From: Thermincola carboxydiphila
GTDB taxonomy: Bacteria; Bacillota; Thermincolia; Thermincolales; UBA2595
Assembly (NCBI GenBank): GCA_016841045.1
Contig: JAENZX010000001.1
Coordinates: 143,541-207,540, forward strand
Direction: 5' to 3'
Length of the DNA stretch: 64,000 bases
Part shown: one piece after another, positions 43,965 to 53,108 of the stretch
How positions within the stretch are numbered: position 1 is the stretch's first letter
How the letters are laid out: the number at the start of each line of letters is the position of its first letter
Position numbers and translations under genes: made by a program
Notes under the pieces: generated by a model
Database searches by the model: none
Told to the model about the DNA's origin: nothing
What the model saw: only the letters and a program-made list of their open reading frames with translations

Positions 43965-45434
43965 CTATCCCCTTAACAACAATACTATCTGATCCAGAAC
44001 TTCCCGAAAATACGGCGGCACATATAATCCCATCGTTAAAATAAAAGCCAGGGGAACAGTCATGGCAGCTAAATTAGTTACGCTGGTTTCCCCGCTCTGG
44101 ATTTTGAGAGGTTTTTCACCAAAAGCCATCTTGGCAGCATGATAGAACATCCCTGTAAATATTAGTGCTAATAAACCTAAAAACAGCATACCCGCAATAA
44201 TCTTACCCTGAGAGAAACCTGCATTAGCGATAATAAACTCACTGGTGAAAATACTAAAAGGAGGCATTCCCGTAATTGCCAGAACCCCAATCATCAGCAT
44301 AGTTCCAGTGTATGGAATTGCTTCTAAAACACCTTTTATACGGGCCATTTTTTTCGTTTTATATTTTTGTGTAATATTACCTGCCACCATAAACATTAAC
44401 GACTTAGCCATAGCATGGTTAAATAAGTGCAGCAGAGCACCAAAGAGCCCCATTTCTCCACCTAAACCCACAGCAAAGGTTACAATCCCGATATGCTCTA
44501 CACTGGAATAAGCCAGCATACGTTTAAAATCATATTGTAAAATTATAAAGGGCACTGCTATCGCTATGGATATCAAGCCAAATATCATCAACAAGTTTGA
44601 GGAAAATCCGTTACCAACACTTTTATTTGCAATAATATGAAAACGCAAAATGGCATACAAGGTGGTATTCAGCAGGACTCCCGATAAAAGTGCACTTACC
44701 GGCGAGGGGGCCTGACTGTGGGCATCAGGTAACCATGTATGCATTGGGGCTAAACCGGCTTTGGTTCCAAAACCGATTAAGATAAAAATAAATGAGAGCT
44801 TAATTAATCGTGGGTTTAATTTCCCTGCAATTTCCTGTAAAGCAACCCAGTTTAAAGCATTACTTGACTGTCCTAACACACTCACAGATGAGTAATAGGC
44901 AAGAATTATTCCGAAAAGGGCAAAAGTAATACCCACCGTACAAATAATTACGTATTTCCATGCGGCTTCCAAAGAGGCTTCTTTATTATAGAACCCTACC
45001 AATAAAGCTGATGCTAGGGTCGTAGCTTCAATAGCCACCCACATTACACCGAGGTTGTTAACTATAGTGACTAAAAGCATAGTCGAAGTAAATAAATGCA
45101 GCAAAAAATAATACCATTTCATCTTACCTGCTTCTATACTTCCGTGCATCACTTCAACTTTCATGTAGTTTAGAGAATAAAGTGTTGAAATAAAACTGAT
45201 TATGGAAACAATCACGATAATGAAAGCACTAAGGATATCGATGTAAAAAATTCCGCTGGCGAAGCTGACCGGTCCATTGACAAAAACACTGACAGAGAGG
45301 TACAGACCTGTTACCATTGCAGCTAAAGAACCTAACAAGTTGATAGCTGAATGTAGTCTTTTATTAATAAATAGAAATAAACTCGCCGTAATTATGGGTA
45401 TTATAAGCAGAATTGCTGGCAGCATTATGTTCAT
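43965..45434 (-). CDS. HyfF-like proton-pumping subunit
   Basis: 489 residues, about 14 transmembrane helices of the NuoL/M/N antiporter family. FGTKAGLAPMHTWLPDAHSQAPSPVSALLSG holds the conserved lysine and histidines of the channel (written here in part). YSSVEHIG and LFNHAMAKSLMFMVAG also fit. It overlaps the HyfE-like gene by 4 bases. Confidence 0.92.
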   Translation of the reverse strand: MNIMLPAILLIIPIITASLFLFINKRLHSAINLLGSLAAMVTGLYLSVSVFVNGPVSFASGIFYIDILSAFIIVIVSIISFISTLYSLNYMKVEVMHGSIEAGKMKWYYFLLHLFTSTMLLVTIVNNLGVMWVAIEATTLASALLVGFYNKEASLEAAWKYVIICTVGITFALFGIILAYYSSVSVLGQSSNALNWVALQEIAGKLNPRLIKLSFIFILIGFGTKAGLAPMHTWLPDAHSQAPSPVSALLSGVLLNTTLYAILRFHIIANKSVGNGFSSNLLMIFGLISIAIAVPFIILQYDFKRMLAYSSVEHIGIVTFAVGLGGEMGLFGALLHLFNHAMAKSLMFMVAGNITQKYKTKKMARIKGVLEAIPYTGTMLMIGVLAITGMPPFSIFTSEFIIANAGFSQGKIIAGMLFLGLLALIFTGMFYHAAKMAFGEKPLKIQSGETSVTNLAAMTVPLAFILTMGLYVPPYFREVLDQIVLLLRG

Positions 45435-46093
45435 CCCTTCAAGTTATTTAATTTTGCAGTATTTATTGTGTCAAAAGTCTTGTTAATTCGATAAGCTAAG
45501 ATACCCATAATAATAACACCTACTAACAGGTCAAAAAACATACCCAGTTCCACCAAAAGCGGCATTCCGTAAGTTGTGGAAACAGTCATTAAATACAGCC
45601 CATTCTCCATTGTAATAATACCCACTACCTGCATAAGTGCTTTTTTCCGGGAAATCATTATAAACAAGCCAAGCAATACCAGACTGATTGCAATAGGTAA
45701 ACTATTCCTGGCCAAAGGGTTCTGTGATAACAAATCCGGTTCAGTTACATAGAAAGAAATAATCATAAGTATTATGGCAATAACAATATTAAGCCGGGTA
45801 CTGAAAAAAGATTCTACTCTATTTATGACTGATATCTTCCGTAATGTATAGAGCAGCACTGCTGGCACTAGAAAGCCTTTAACAAACAGGGTGATTGCTG
45901 CTGCAAAGTAAATATGTTTAATATTACTAACAAAAGCTACTAAGCCGGTAATACCTGACAACAGTATCGCCTGCAAGGATAGTAATATAAAAACATTACG
46001 AAGCCTGCGGCTGCATATAACAGAAAAGGTTATCGCCAAAGTAACAAAAGATAGCACATCTATTAGTTGGGAATACATATTACCGGTTGACAT
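45431..46093 (-). CDS. HyfE-like membrane subunit
   Basis: 220 residues, six or seven transmembrane helices. The HyfE/NuoK-like pattern is seen in VVGIITMENGLYL and in the glutamates in buried helices. Start and stop overlap or abut both neighbours. Confidence 0.87.
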   Translation of the reverse strand: MSTGNMYSQLIDVLSFVTLAITFSVICSRRLRNVFILLSLQAILLSGITGLVAFVSNIKHIYFAAAITLFVKGFLVPAVLLYTLRKISVINRVESFFSTRLNIVIAIILMIISFYVTEPDLLSQNPLARNSLPIAISLVLLGLFIMISRKKALMQVVGIITMENGLYLMTVSTTYGMPLLVELGMFFDLLVGVIIMGILAYRINKTFDTINTAKLNNLKG

Positions 46094-46097
46094 CAGA

Positions 46098-47039
46098 TCA
46101 CCCCTTAAGCAATAACTGCACCACGACCGCCAATCCTGCCAAAAAGAACGCTGTCATCAGCAGTCCCGGTACACGGAATATTCTCAGCTTATTGTTGGCT
46201 ATCTCTACCGTTGCAGTAATCAAAGCCAGGATAAATATTTTTACAATATAAATTAAACTGCCTGATAATAACCCAATATAATCGATTGACGGCAAGCCTC
46301 CCCAGGGTAAAAATACATTACCAAGCAGTGTCAAAATCAGCATTTGTTTTAGCATAGCGCTGTACTGCATTAGTGCAAGCGGCTTTCCTGAATACTCCAG
46401 CAGCATTCCTTCATGTACCATGGTGAGTTCTAAGTGTGTATCCGGATTGTCAATGGGTATCCTGCCTGTTTCTGCCAGAGACACTATAAACATCGCTATC
46501 ATGGCCAGGATATGTGAGGGGTTCATAAGACCAAGGCCTATCGAGGCCGTTGCTCCCGCTATCACAGAAAGATCAGTGGAATTAACCTTAAGAGCGATAG
46601 AAAATAACGCAAGAAACATTACAGGTTCCACCATGGCAGAGATAAACATTTCGCGGCTGCTGCCCATACCGCCAAAGGCACTTCCTGTATCTAAACCTGC
46701 GAGTGCCATATAGAAGCGGGCAAAAGCGAAGAGATAACACAGGAGAATGATATCGCCCGCAAAACTTATTGTCATATCCGGTGAAACTGAAGGAATGAGC
46801 AAAGCAGCGGCAGCAATAGATGCAAAGGTTAAGTATGGTGCAGACCAATACAACCAGGAGGCGTTATCAGAAATTACACTGTCCTTTTTTAAATATTTGA
46901 TTAAATTGTAATATGGTTGAAGCAGCCCCGGACCTTCCCGGTTCTGCCAAAAAGCTTTAGTTTTTCTGATAGTGCCCTCAACCAGAGGTGCTAACAATAA
47001 TAAAAGAATTAAGTGCAGTACTATATAAACGAATCCCAT
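46098..47039 (-). CDS. HyfC-like (NuoH) membrane subunit
   Basis: 313 residues with about eight transmembrane helices. The NuoH/HyfC blocks are clear: EGTIRKTKAFWQNREGPGLLQPYYNLIK, FGGMGSSREMFISAMVEPV, AETGRIPIDNPDTHLELTM (each seen in parts). This subunit joins the redox arm to the antiporter-like arm. Confidence 0.92.
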   Translation of the reverse strand: MGFVYIVLHLILLLLLAPLVEGTIRKTKAFWQNREGPGLLQPYYNLIKYLKKDSVISDNASWLYWSAPYLTFASIAAAALLIPSVSPDMTISFAGDIILLCYLFAFARFYMALAGLDTGSAFGGMGSSREMFISAMVEPVMFLALFSIALKVNSTDLSVIAGATASIGLGLMNPSHILAMIAMFIVSLAETGRIPIDNPDTHLELTMVHEGMLLEYSGKPLALMQYSAMLKQMLILTLLGNVFLPWGGLPSIDYIGLLSGSLIYIVKIFILALITATVEIANNKLRIFRVPGLLMTAFFLAGLAVVVQLLLKG

Positions 47040-47051
47040 CTTTACACCCCT

Positions 47052-49079
47052 TTATTTTGCGAAAATCAATAGTATTACCAAAGTAACAAAAATATAAGAT
47101 AAATAGGTGTGGATGCTGCCTGACTGGATTTTACGGACTTGGTTTGAACTCCGTAAAAACAAATCCATTAAAGGTTTGTACAGATAAGTTTCAAAACCGG
47201 GTTTGATGTTGGATTTAAATTTTATGATGCCGCCAAAATATGGAGCAACTATAAAACTGTTTTCCTTAACTCTGTGGGGCATAAGAATTGTTTTAAATAC
47301 TACTTCAAAGGGGTGGGAGAAACCAGTGGAGGTATACTCCATTTCCGGTGATAACGTCTCACCGCATGTCCATGTTTCACTGATTCTGGTTTTCGTTTTA
47401 CCTCCCAAAACTCTTGCCAGTATTAAAGCAGCGAAAATCAAAATAACCAAGAATCCCATAACCGCCAGAGGGGTAATCCCCCCAAGTCCTGTCCTGGCCC
47501 CTGTCATGAATATATCGGTCAAACCCCTTTGAGTAGACATCGAATATCCGGTAATTTTAAATGTTACAGGAGATAACACCTTGAACCCAAGGTACGGCAG
47601 CACCCCTAAAACCAAGCAAAAACAAGCGGATATCCCCATACCTGCCAACATGGACGCGGGAACTTCTTTAGCTTCTGCCGCCTGTTGGCTCCGCGGCACT
47701 GCCAGAAAAGTCAAGCCAAAAGCTTTTACAAAGGCTGCTGCAACCAAAGCACCGCTAAAAGCTAACACTGCCGCAACCAGGAATGCGACCAGTTTTAACG
47801 AAGTTAAAGGGACGCTAATACCCAAAACCAGTAAACTTTGTAAAAGCAGCCATTCACTAATAAAACCATTGAATGGCGGCAGAGCTGATATTGACATGGC
47901 CCCGATTAAGAAGAACAATGCGGTCCAAGGCATTCTTTTAATCAGCCCCCCCATCAAATCAATGTTTTTAGTGTGAGTGGCATATAATACGGCCCCTGCA
48001 CCCATGAATAATAAATTTTTAAATATGGAATGGTTTAATAAGTGAAACATTCCCGCTGTTAAAGCAATAGCCGCGTATTCCCCGTAACCATATCTTTTAA
48101 GAATGATGGTAATCCCCAGGCTCGCCAGAATAATTCCGATATTCTCAACACTACTGTATGCTAACAACTTTTTAAGGTCCCTTTCGACTAAAGCATAGAC
48201 AATTCCCACAAAGGCAGTAAAAGTTCCAATTAGCAATATAGTAATTCCCCACCAGGTATAGGATACAGCCAGAAAATCAAACAGGACTCTGATCAATCCG
48301 TAGATAGCGGTTTTAATCATAACCCCGGACATAAGGGCCGAAACATGGCTTGGTGCAACAGGGTGGGCTTTTGGTAACCATATATGAAGAGGCATTATAC
48401 CGGCTTTTGTGCCAAAACCAATCAAAGAAAAGATAAAAATAACATTCTGTACGTTTTTGGCCAAATTAGGTCCAACTGACTGGAAGTCGGAAAAGTTTAA
48501 TGATCCTGTATGCCGGTAAAGAATAAAAAACAGCACAAAAATAAAAACAGTCCCCAGGTGAGTCATGACTATGTATATAAAGCCTGCCCTTCTGACCCGC
48601 TCTTCCCGGTGATTGGTAATGACCAAAAAGTAGGATACAACAGACATTATCTCCCACACCAGTAAAAAGCCAAAAACATTATCAACAGTGACGACCAAAT
48701 ACATCGCCAAAACAAACAAATTGAAGACAGCTCCTAAAAAAGCTGCCTTTTTTGATTGGTATTCTTTTAAATATCCCAAAGAATAGATTGATACACTCAA
48801 CACAGAAAGAGAAATTACCAGCAGAAAAAAAGCTGATATGCTGTCTACCAGTATATTTAGAGAAGCCCAGGGAGTAACTTTAAAAAGGCTGATTGCCAAA
48901 TTATCGCCTTCCCTGAGAACAATTACCGCCAAAGCCAGCATAAATAAGGATCCGGCAAAAGATGCAATATGCGCAATAAACGTGCTTACCTTGAAATTCC
49001 GGCTTAATAAGCAGCTTAAAAGCCCACCTGTAAAAATGGTAAGAATTGAAGCATAAAATAGATTTTCTGAAATTATCAC
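47052..49079 (-). CDS. HyfB-like (NuoL) proton-pumping subunit
   Basis: I start at the GTG at 49079. An open frame to 49175 would run through the promoter, and an ATG at 49115 lies inside the operator. The 675-residue protein is NuoL-like: IGFGTKAGIMPLHIWLPKAH, SSVENIGIIL, MFHLLNHSIFKNLLFMGAG and WTCGETLSPEMEYTSTGFSHP near the C-terminus, the last typical of the HyfB branch. It is first in the operon. HyfA and HyfD counterparts are missing, so the complex has two antiporter-like subunits plus HyfC/E. Confidence 0.88.
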   Translation of the reverse strand: MIISENLFYASILTIFTGGLLSCLLSRNFKVSTFIAHIASFAGSLFMLALAVIVLREGDNLAISLFKVTPWASLNILVDSISAFFLLVISLSVLSVSIYSLGYLKEYQSKKAAFLGAVFNLFVLAMYLVVTVDNVFGFLLVWEIMSVVSYFLVITNHREERVRRAGFIYIVMTHLGTVFIFVLFFILYRHTGSLNFSDFQSVGPNLAKNVQNVIFIFSLIGFGTKAGIMPLHIWLPKAHPVAPSHVSALMSGVMIKTAIYGLIRVLFDFLAVSYTWWGITILLIGTFTAFVGIVYALVERDLKKLLAYSSVENIGIILASLGITIILKRYGYGEYAAIALTAGMFHLLNHSIFKNLLFMGAGAVLYATHTKNIDLMGGLIKRMPWTALFFLIGAMSISALPPFNGFISEWLLLQSLLVLGISVPLTSLKLVAFLVAAVLAFSGALVAAAFVKAFGLTFLAVPRSQQAAEAKEVPASMLAGMGISACFCLVLGVLPYLGFKVLSPVTFKITGYSMSTQRGLTDIFMTGARTGLGGITPLAVMGFLVILIFAALILARVLGGKTKTRISETWTCGETLSPEMEYTSTGFSHPFEVVFKTILMPHRVKENSFIVAPYFGGIIKFKSNIKPGFETYLYKPLMDLFLRSSNQVRKIQSGSIHTYLSYIFVTLVILLIFAK

Positions 49080-49110
49080 TGTGCCGCACCGCCATCTATC
49101 TTTTGTTTTA

Positions 49111-49140
49111 TTCATATATTCAAAAACTTGAATATATGAA
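49111..49140. promoter_or_regulatory. Operator palindrome, likely ArsR site
   Basis: TTCATATATTCAA-AAAC-TTGAATATATGAA on the plus strand, 13-base perfect arms. It lies immediately downstream of the -10 box, over the likely start of transcription. The TTCAA/TTGAA core is typical of ArsR-type operators. Confidence 0.75.
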
Positions 49141-49151
49141 ACTACAAAGAT

Positions 49152-49182
49152 AATCATAACATGACTATTCGGCAAATTTCAA
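49152..49182 (-). promoter_or_regulatory. Sigma-A promoter of the hyf-like operon
   Basis: Minus strand: TTGAAA (-35), 18-base spacer, TATGAT (-10). The operator palindrome follows. Confidence 0.7.
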
Positions 49183-49207
49183 CAATTTTTTTCAAGCAGC
49201 AAGGGAA

Positions 49208-49231
49208 AACAAAAACCCTCCGCTGGAGGGT
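49208..49231 (-). terminator. Terminator past the GLUG protein gene
   Basis: Minus strand ACCCTCC-AGC-GGAGGGT followed by TTTTG. The stretch from 49232 to 49529 has one copy of the CACAGAGG repeat and a loose GGGGAAG/CTTCCCC pair (49432-49481), but no gene. Confidence 0.75.
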
Positions 49232-49274
49232 GGTTGAGTTCAGAGATATATGGATAATCCGGGAAGGCTTTTTA

Positions 49275-49356
49275 AAAAAAAAGAAAAAAGATAACCACAG
49301 AGGTGAATTGATTCATTTACAGCAAAAGAGAGAGGACACGGAGGACACAGAGAGTT
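49275..49356 (+). repeat. CACAGAGG repeat, left copy
   Basis: An A-rich run, GATAACCACAGAGG, then a 29-base unrelated piece, then AGGACACGGAGGACACAGAG. The inverted right copy at 53036-53085 lacks the 29-base piece. Together they bracket the GLUG gene and its leader. Confidence 0.6.
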
Positions 49357-49529
49357 AAAGGTCTGTCAACTATTGGCCTTTTTATCAAATAGAGGCGGGT
49401 TGTCTTGAGGTAAATTAAGATTATATGATTAGGGGAAGCTCGTTTGTGGTGTTATACGTTATATAAAATACGACTTCCCCATAATTAAGTTTATCTGCTA
49501 GCTGAGCTTATTAAAAAAGCAAAAGGATT

Positions 49530-52340
49530 TTACGGCGTGTACCCAATAGAGGTATCAATTGTAATAGTCTTAGATGCCCCATCCCAACCAACTCCAACGT
49601 TAAAGGCCTGCATCACATCACGAAGTTTAAAATAATTGTTGCCACCAATCAAATATGCCGTCATTTTGACCTCTTTGCCGTCAATATAAATAATCGAGGT
49701 CGTAACGACTGCGGTTTTTGTTTTGCCATCTCCCCTGGTCATTTCACCGCCGCTAACAGTATAGGGCTTGTTGCTGAGCATATTAATGGCTTTCTTTTGG
49801 CCATCCCAGGTTACTTCAAATTGTTTTACAGTGCCATTTAAGACAAAGGCTAGATCCCTCAGCTTAAAATAGTTGTTGCCGTTAATAGTATATGCGTCAA
49901 AGTCTTGGGCAGCACTGTTGACCAAGACTTTAGAGGAAGTCGGAGCCGCAATAGTGGCAGACCGGGCAAGGGGCAAGCCTCTCAAAACAGGATAGGCCAT
50001 TCCTTGATCAAGTTGCCAGGTCTTATTAAAGTCAAAAGCGGGATAGGAGGCCTTTTGTTTTAGCTGTTGCGGGTTTAAGTATTTAGCCTTGAGAGTTGAA
50101 TCCTTAATAGTGCCGGCAGCCTTTACGGTTTTGATATGATAAAAACTGTTTAAGACCGAAGCTTCATCCAAATCACCGACAATAGCACCGACAATAGCAC
50201 CGGCAGTGTTTCCTTTGGTTGTTCCAACATTGATAGTATTATTTATTGTGCCACCAAGACCAGCTATCCCTACAATGCCACCAACACTTCTGCCCCTGGC
50301 TGTTCCGGCATTGATAGAATTAACTACTTTGCTACCACCAGTAAGACTCCCTACTATGCCCCCAACAGTATCACCGACTATATTACCCGAAAAATAGCAG
50401 CTGGAAGTATTAGACTTAAACGCATAACCAGTTCCAACAATTCCGCCTGAGTGACCGTTTGAAATAACTGTCGCTGAACTGAAACATTTATTTATAACAG
50501 CAGAGTTGGTGCCGGCAATACCACCTGCCATAGGTACAGTACCGCCCGCGAAAGAGGCAGAAACCTTACCCGTAAAATATGAATTTAAGATTCGGCCTTG
50601 AAGCTCATTACGCCCGGCTATACCCCCTGCTGTTGCTCCCGAATTTTCGTCACTATTAACAACCTGGATATCACCGTTCACCACTCCAAGATTTTTAATC
50701 ACACCATAATTGACGCCGAAAAGCCCGCCTATGCCTAACACCCGGTCATTGATACGAAGGTTTAAGATAGTATAACCATTTCCATCAAAAGTTCCGGCAA
50801 ATATGTCTTCATTGACATCAGATTTACTGCCTTTGCCTATGGGAACCCATCCATTACCGTTGTTATAAAACTCCCCGCCGAGTGCAAAATCAGCTGCACT
50901 AAATGTAATATTGTTGGTCATAACAAAATTGGCATTAGGATAGTATCGGACATTGTTCAGTTGTTTTTTTGTACTGACTTTAAAGGGGTTAGTTATGGTT
51001 CCGTTACCACCGGCAAAATCTGCAGCAGTGTCGGCAGCAGGGGATGGTAAAGCCCTCAGAATCGGAAAGGGATATTTATAGTCCGGGGACATAGTCCAAA
51101 CTCCGTTAAAGTCAAACCCCTTGTAGCTTGCCTGTTGCTGCATTTGGGCACCGGTTAAGGCTGTTACCTCATCTGCCTGAACTTCTATTGAAGTTTTCAG
51201 ATAGTAATTGTTTATTAATATGCAGCCTGGACTGCCGTATACAATCCCTTTGGAAGTTTCGGAAAATCTGCCGTAAACCGAACCAACATTATAGCAGTTG
51301 GAAACAGACCCGTTCTCACTGAAGAAGCCTGCAATTCCTCCGGCATAATATGATGACAAAACGGCGCCTGCATTGTAAGAGTCACTTACATTACCATCAT
51401 CTGCTATGATACCCCCCGCATGGGTTGTTGCCTTGATTGCACCGATATTATAGCTTTGAATGACTGACCCCCTTGTGGCAATGCCTGAGGCAAAAGCTCT
51501 TTCGCCATGGTAGAAGTTTCTGGAAACAGCAGTTATGGCACCTGTGTTATAGCTGTATCCTATTCTTGCATCATCTTTACTTCCTATGCCGCTGAAAGAA
51601 TAATAATCTCCTGCTATACCTGCGGCTCTGACATATGCTGCACTGCCGGTGATGCGCCCGGTATTGTTAGAGTACGTAATTTTACTTCCATTATCAACAG
51701 TCATTTCCCCTACAATACCGCCAAGAATTAAATTGGTATTCTTGCCAGATAATTTAACATTAAAATTTCCGATATTATTACTATTGGCAGTAAGGCTCTC
51801 CATGGCCTGCATGGCCGCTATACCACCGACATACATCGAAGAATCTGAGCCGTCTATATTAATGCTAACGTTACCTGCATTGTAGCAATTTTCGATGGTT
51901 CCGTAATTGACCGCAGAAATAAAGCCGGCATAGATTAAAACTCCTGTCGACGCTATATTTCCTGAAATTTTTGAGTCCTCAATGCCGAGATTTTTTATGG
52001 TACCTTGATTAATGCTAAAAAGTCCCACTTTTGCACTGGACGTCAGGTTAAAGTTAAGATTACGAATGACATGACCGTTGCCATCAAAGACTCCGGTAAA
52101 ACCATTCTTTTTAAAGCCGCTGGATTGATTTGAGCCTATAGGTTCCCAGTCACCGGAAATGGTTATGTCATTCATGAGCAAATAATTTCCGCTCAGATTC
52201 TGGGAAATAGCCGCTAAATCTGCCTGAGTGTATATGGGAATTGGGCTTTCAGCAGACGCTGCATTTGGCGCTGCTTGAAAAAGCAAAATCATAGTTAGTA
52301 CTAATAGAAACAATTTACTGACATAGCAGGACTTAGCCAT
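49530..52340 (-). CDS. Secreted GLUG-repeat protein with copper-amine-oxidase-N-like C-terminus
   Basis: 936 residues, GAGGAG ribosome site. A signal peptide (cleavage near APNAASAES) is followed by a long series of GLUG-type units (VGGIAG, GGIVGSLTGG, NNTINVGTTKGNTAGAIVG) in two blocks. Each block begins with a FDGNGHVIRNL or FDGNGYTILNL strand. The last 120 residues are two copies of the YxINGNNYFKLRDL module seen in copper-amine-oxidase-N/stalk domains, thought to bind the cell wall. It is likely an adhesive surface protein. It is transcribed alone, downstream of a structured leader. Confidence 0.88.
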   Translation of the reverse strand: MAKSCYVSKLFLLVLTMILLFQAAPNAASAESPIPIYTQADLAAISQNLSGNYLLMNDITISGDWEPIGSNQSSGFKKNGFTGVFDGNGHVIRNLNFNLTSSAKVGLFSINQGTIKNLGIEDSKISGNIASTGVLIYAGFISAVNYGTIENCYNAGNVSINIDGSDSSMYVGGIAAMQAMESLTANSNNIGNFNVKLSGKNTNLILGGIVGEMTVDNGSKITYSNNTGRITGSAAYVRAAGIAGDYYSFSGIGSKDDARIGYSYNTGAITAVSRNFYHGERAFASGIATRGSVIQSYNIGAIKATTHAGGIIADDGNVSDSYNAGAVLSSYYAGGIAGFFSENGSVSNCYNVGSVYGRFSETSKGIVYGSPGCILINNYYLKTSIEVQADEVTALTGAQMQQQASYKGFDFNGVWTMSPDYKYPFPILRALPSPAADTAADFAGGNGTITNPFKVSTKKQLNNVRYYPNANFVMTNNITFSAADFALGGEFYNNGNGWVPIGKGSKSDVNEDIFAGTFDGNGYTILNLRINDRVLGIGGLFGVNYGVIKNLGVVNGDIQVVNSDENSGATAGGIAGRNELQGRILNSYFTGKVSASFAGGTVPMAGGIAGTNSAVINKCFSSATVISNGHSGGIVGTGYAFKSNTSSCYFSGNIVGDTVGGIVGSLTGGSKVVNSINAGTARGRSVGGIVGIAGLGGTINNTINVGTTKGNTAGAIVGAIVGDLDEASVLNSFYHIKTVKAAGTIKDSTLKAKYLNPQQLKQKASYPAFDFNKTWQLDQGMAYPVLRGLPLARSATIAAPTSSKVLVNSAAQDFDAYTINGNNYFKLRDLAFVLNGTVKQFEVTWDGQKKAINMLSNKPYTVSGGEMTRGDGKTKTAVVTTSIIYIDGKEVKMTAYLIGGNNYFKLRDVMQAFNVGVGWDGASKTITIDTSIGYTP

Positions 52341-52367
52341 AGTATACTCCTCTCAAAAGATTAATAA

Positions 52368-52493
52368 TTAGGTCATAGTAGAATATAGCTGGAGCAAGAC
52401 AAATGCTTTTCCACCGGTAGCTGCGTATGCAACCGTCGATGTTAAGATTATTGCCAGCATAAAACCAATAATAATTCCTTTTAAAAGTTTCAT
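52368..52493 (-). CDS. Short signal-peptide ORF (41 aa), possibly a relic
   Basis: The ATG at 52493 follows GGGG weakly. The product is a clean signal peptide (LLKGIIIGFMLAIILTSTVAYA) and only about 17 further residues (TGGKAFVLLQLYSTMT). It lies between leader RNA and the GLUG gene. It may be the start of a lost surface protein or a small secreted peptide. Confidence 0.4.
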   Translation of the reverse strand: MKLLKGIIIGFMLAIILTSTVAYAATGGKAFVLLQLYSTMT

Positions 52494-52699
52494 CTCGAAC
52501 CCCAATTAGAATAAGGTTTTAGCTATTCCCCCCCCCTCTCTCACTTATATCATTTTTTCATGAATCAATGTAAAATTTCGCCAATAAATACTTTTTCCCT
52601 TCCTTTGGGAATATTTTATTACAAATTTCGACATTTTTTTAAATATTCATGCCCAAGAACTTCATAATAATAATCACTTTTACCTTAATAACTTACTAA

Positions 52700-52728
52700 C
52701 AAAAAAACTGCCACTTATTAGTGACAAT
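52700..52728 (-). terminator. Intrinsic terminator at the end of the leader RNA
   Basis: Minus strand TGTCACT-AATA-AGTGGCA (one G-T pair) followed by seven T. Confidence 0.8.
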
Positions 52729-52895
52729 TTTCTGCCAGAAACTCTTTCAGTTATTTTTCCCTAAGGATTTTCTTCGATACGGGAGACATGGGAGCGGGAG
52801 AACCAAGGTTATTAGCGATTTCCCGCTCCGCACAGCGGCTGATGCCGCCCAGGCGTAAACACAGCTTTGCTTTTCAACTTCCCCTAATAGACAAT
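52700..52895 (-). ncRNA. Unidentified structured leader RNA of the GLUG gene
   Basis: Between a sigma-A-like promoter and an intrinsic terminator lie about 195 bases without coding sense. It folds into GCGGC-ATCA-GCCGC (52835-52848) and a 9-base perfect stem GGAGCGGGA / TCCCGCTCC (52791-52829). GC content is high against AT-rich surroundings. The promoter-aptamer-terminator layout suggests a riboswitch or a small RNA. The core does not fit the c-di-GMP-I, c-di-AMP, SAM or cobalamin patterns that I know. Confidence 0.5.
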
Positions 52896-52901
52896 ATCCA
52901 C

Positions 52902-52930
52902 ATTATACCATAATTTCTGTTTCCCCTAAA
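52902..52930 (-). promoter_or_regulatory. Sigma-A-like promoter of the leader RNA
   Basis: Minus strand perfect TATAAT at 52907-52902, with a weak TTTAGG 17 bases upstream. Confidence 0.55.
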
Positions 52931-52947
52931 TAATTCCTTTTATTTAC

Positions 52948-52985
52948 GCAAAATCGGTATGGCTGACTGCTCACCATACCGATCT
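52948..52985 (-). terminator. Terminator of the sulfur operon
   Basis: Minus strand perfect stem ATCGGTATGG / CCATACCGAT followed by TTTTG, about 125 bases past the sat stop. Confidence 0.85.
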
Positions 52986-53035
52986 TATCCTTTAACCTCT
53001 TATTTTGGTATTTTCACCTAAAGTGAATCCCTGTT

Positions 53036-53085
53036 AATCTTTCTCTGTGTTCCTCTGTGTCCTCTGTGGTAATCTTTTTTTTCGT
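53036..53085 (-). repeat. CACAGAGG repeat, right copy (inverted)
   Basis: Minus strand reads an A-run, GATTACCACAGAGG, ACACAGAGGAACACAGAG. It is inverted relative to the copy at 49275. Confidence 0.6.
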
Positions 53086-53108
53086 CATACTTAGGGTCAC
53101 TCCCAAAT

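Noticed and set aside
49080-49175. Longer HyfB-like N-terminus
   Set aside because: It would read through the -10 box and the operator palindrome; the extra residues look unlike the family.
52700-52895. c-di-GMP-I, c-di-AMP (ydaO) or other known riboswitch
   Set aside because: Some words recall them (GCAAAGC; AGCGGGAGAACCA on the opposite strand), but the conserved cores and pairing order are missing, so I kept it as an unidentified RNA.
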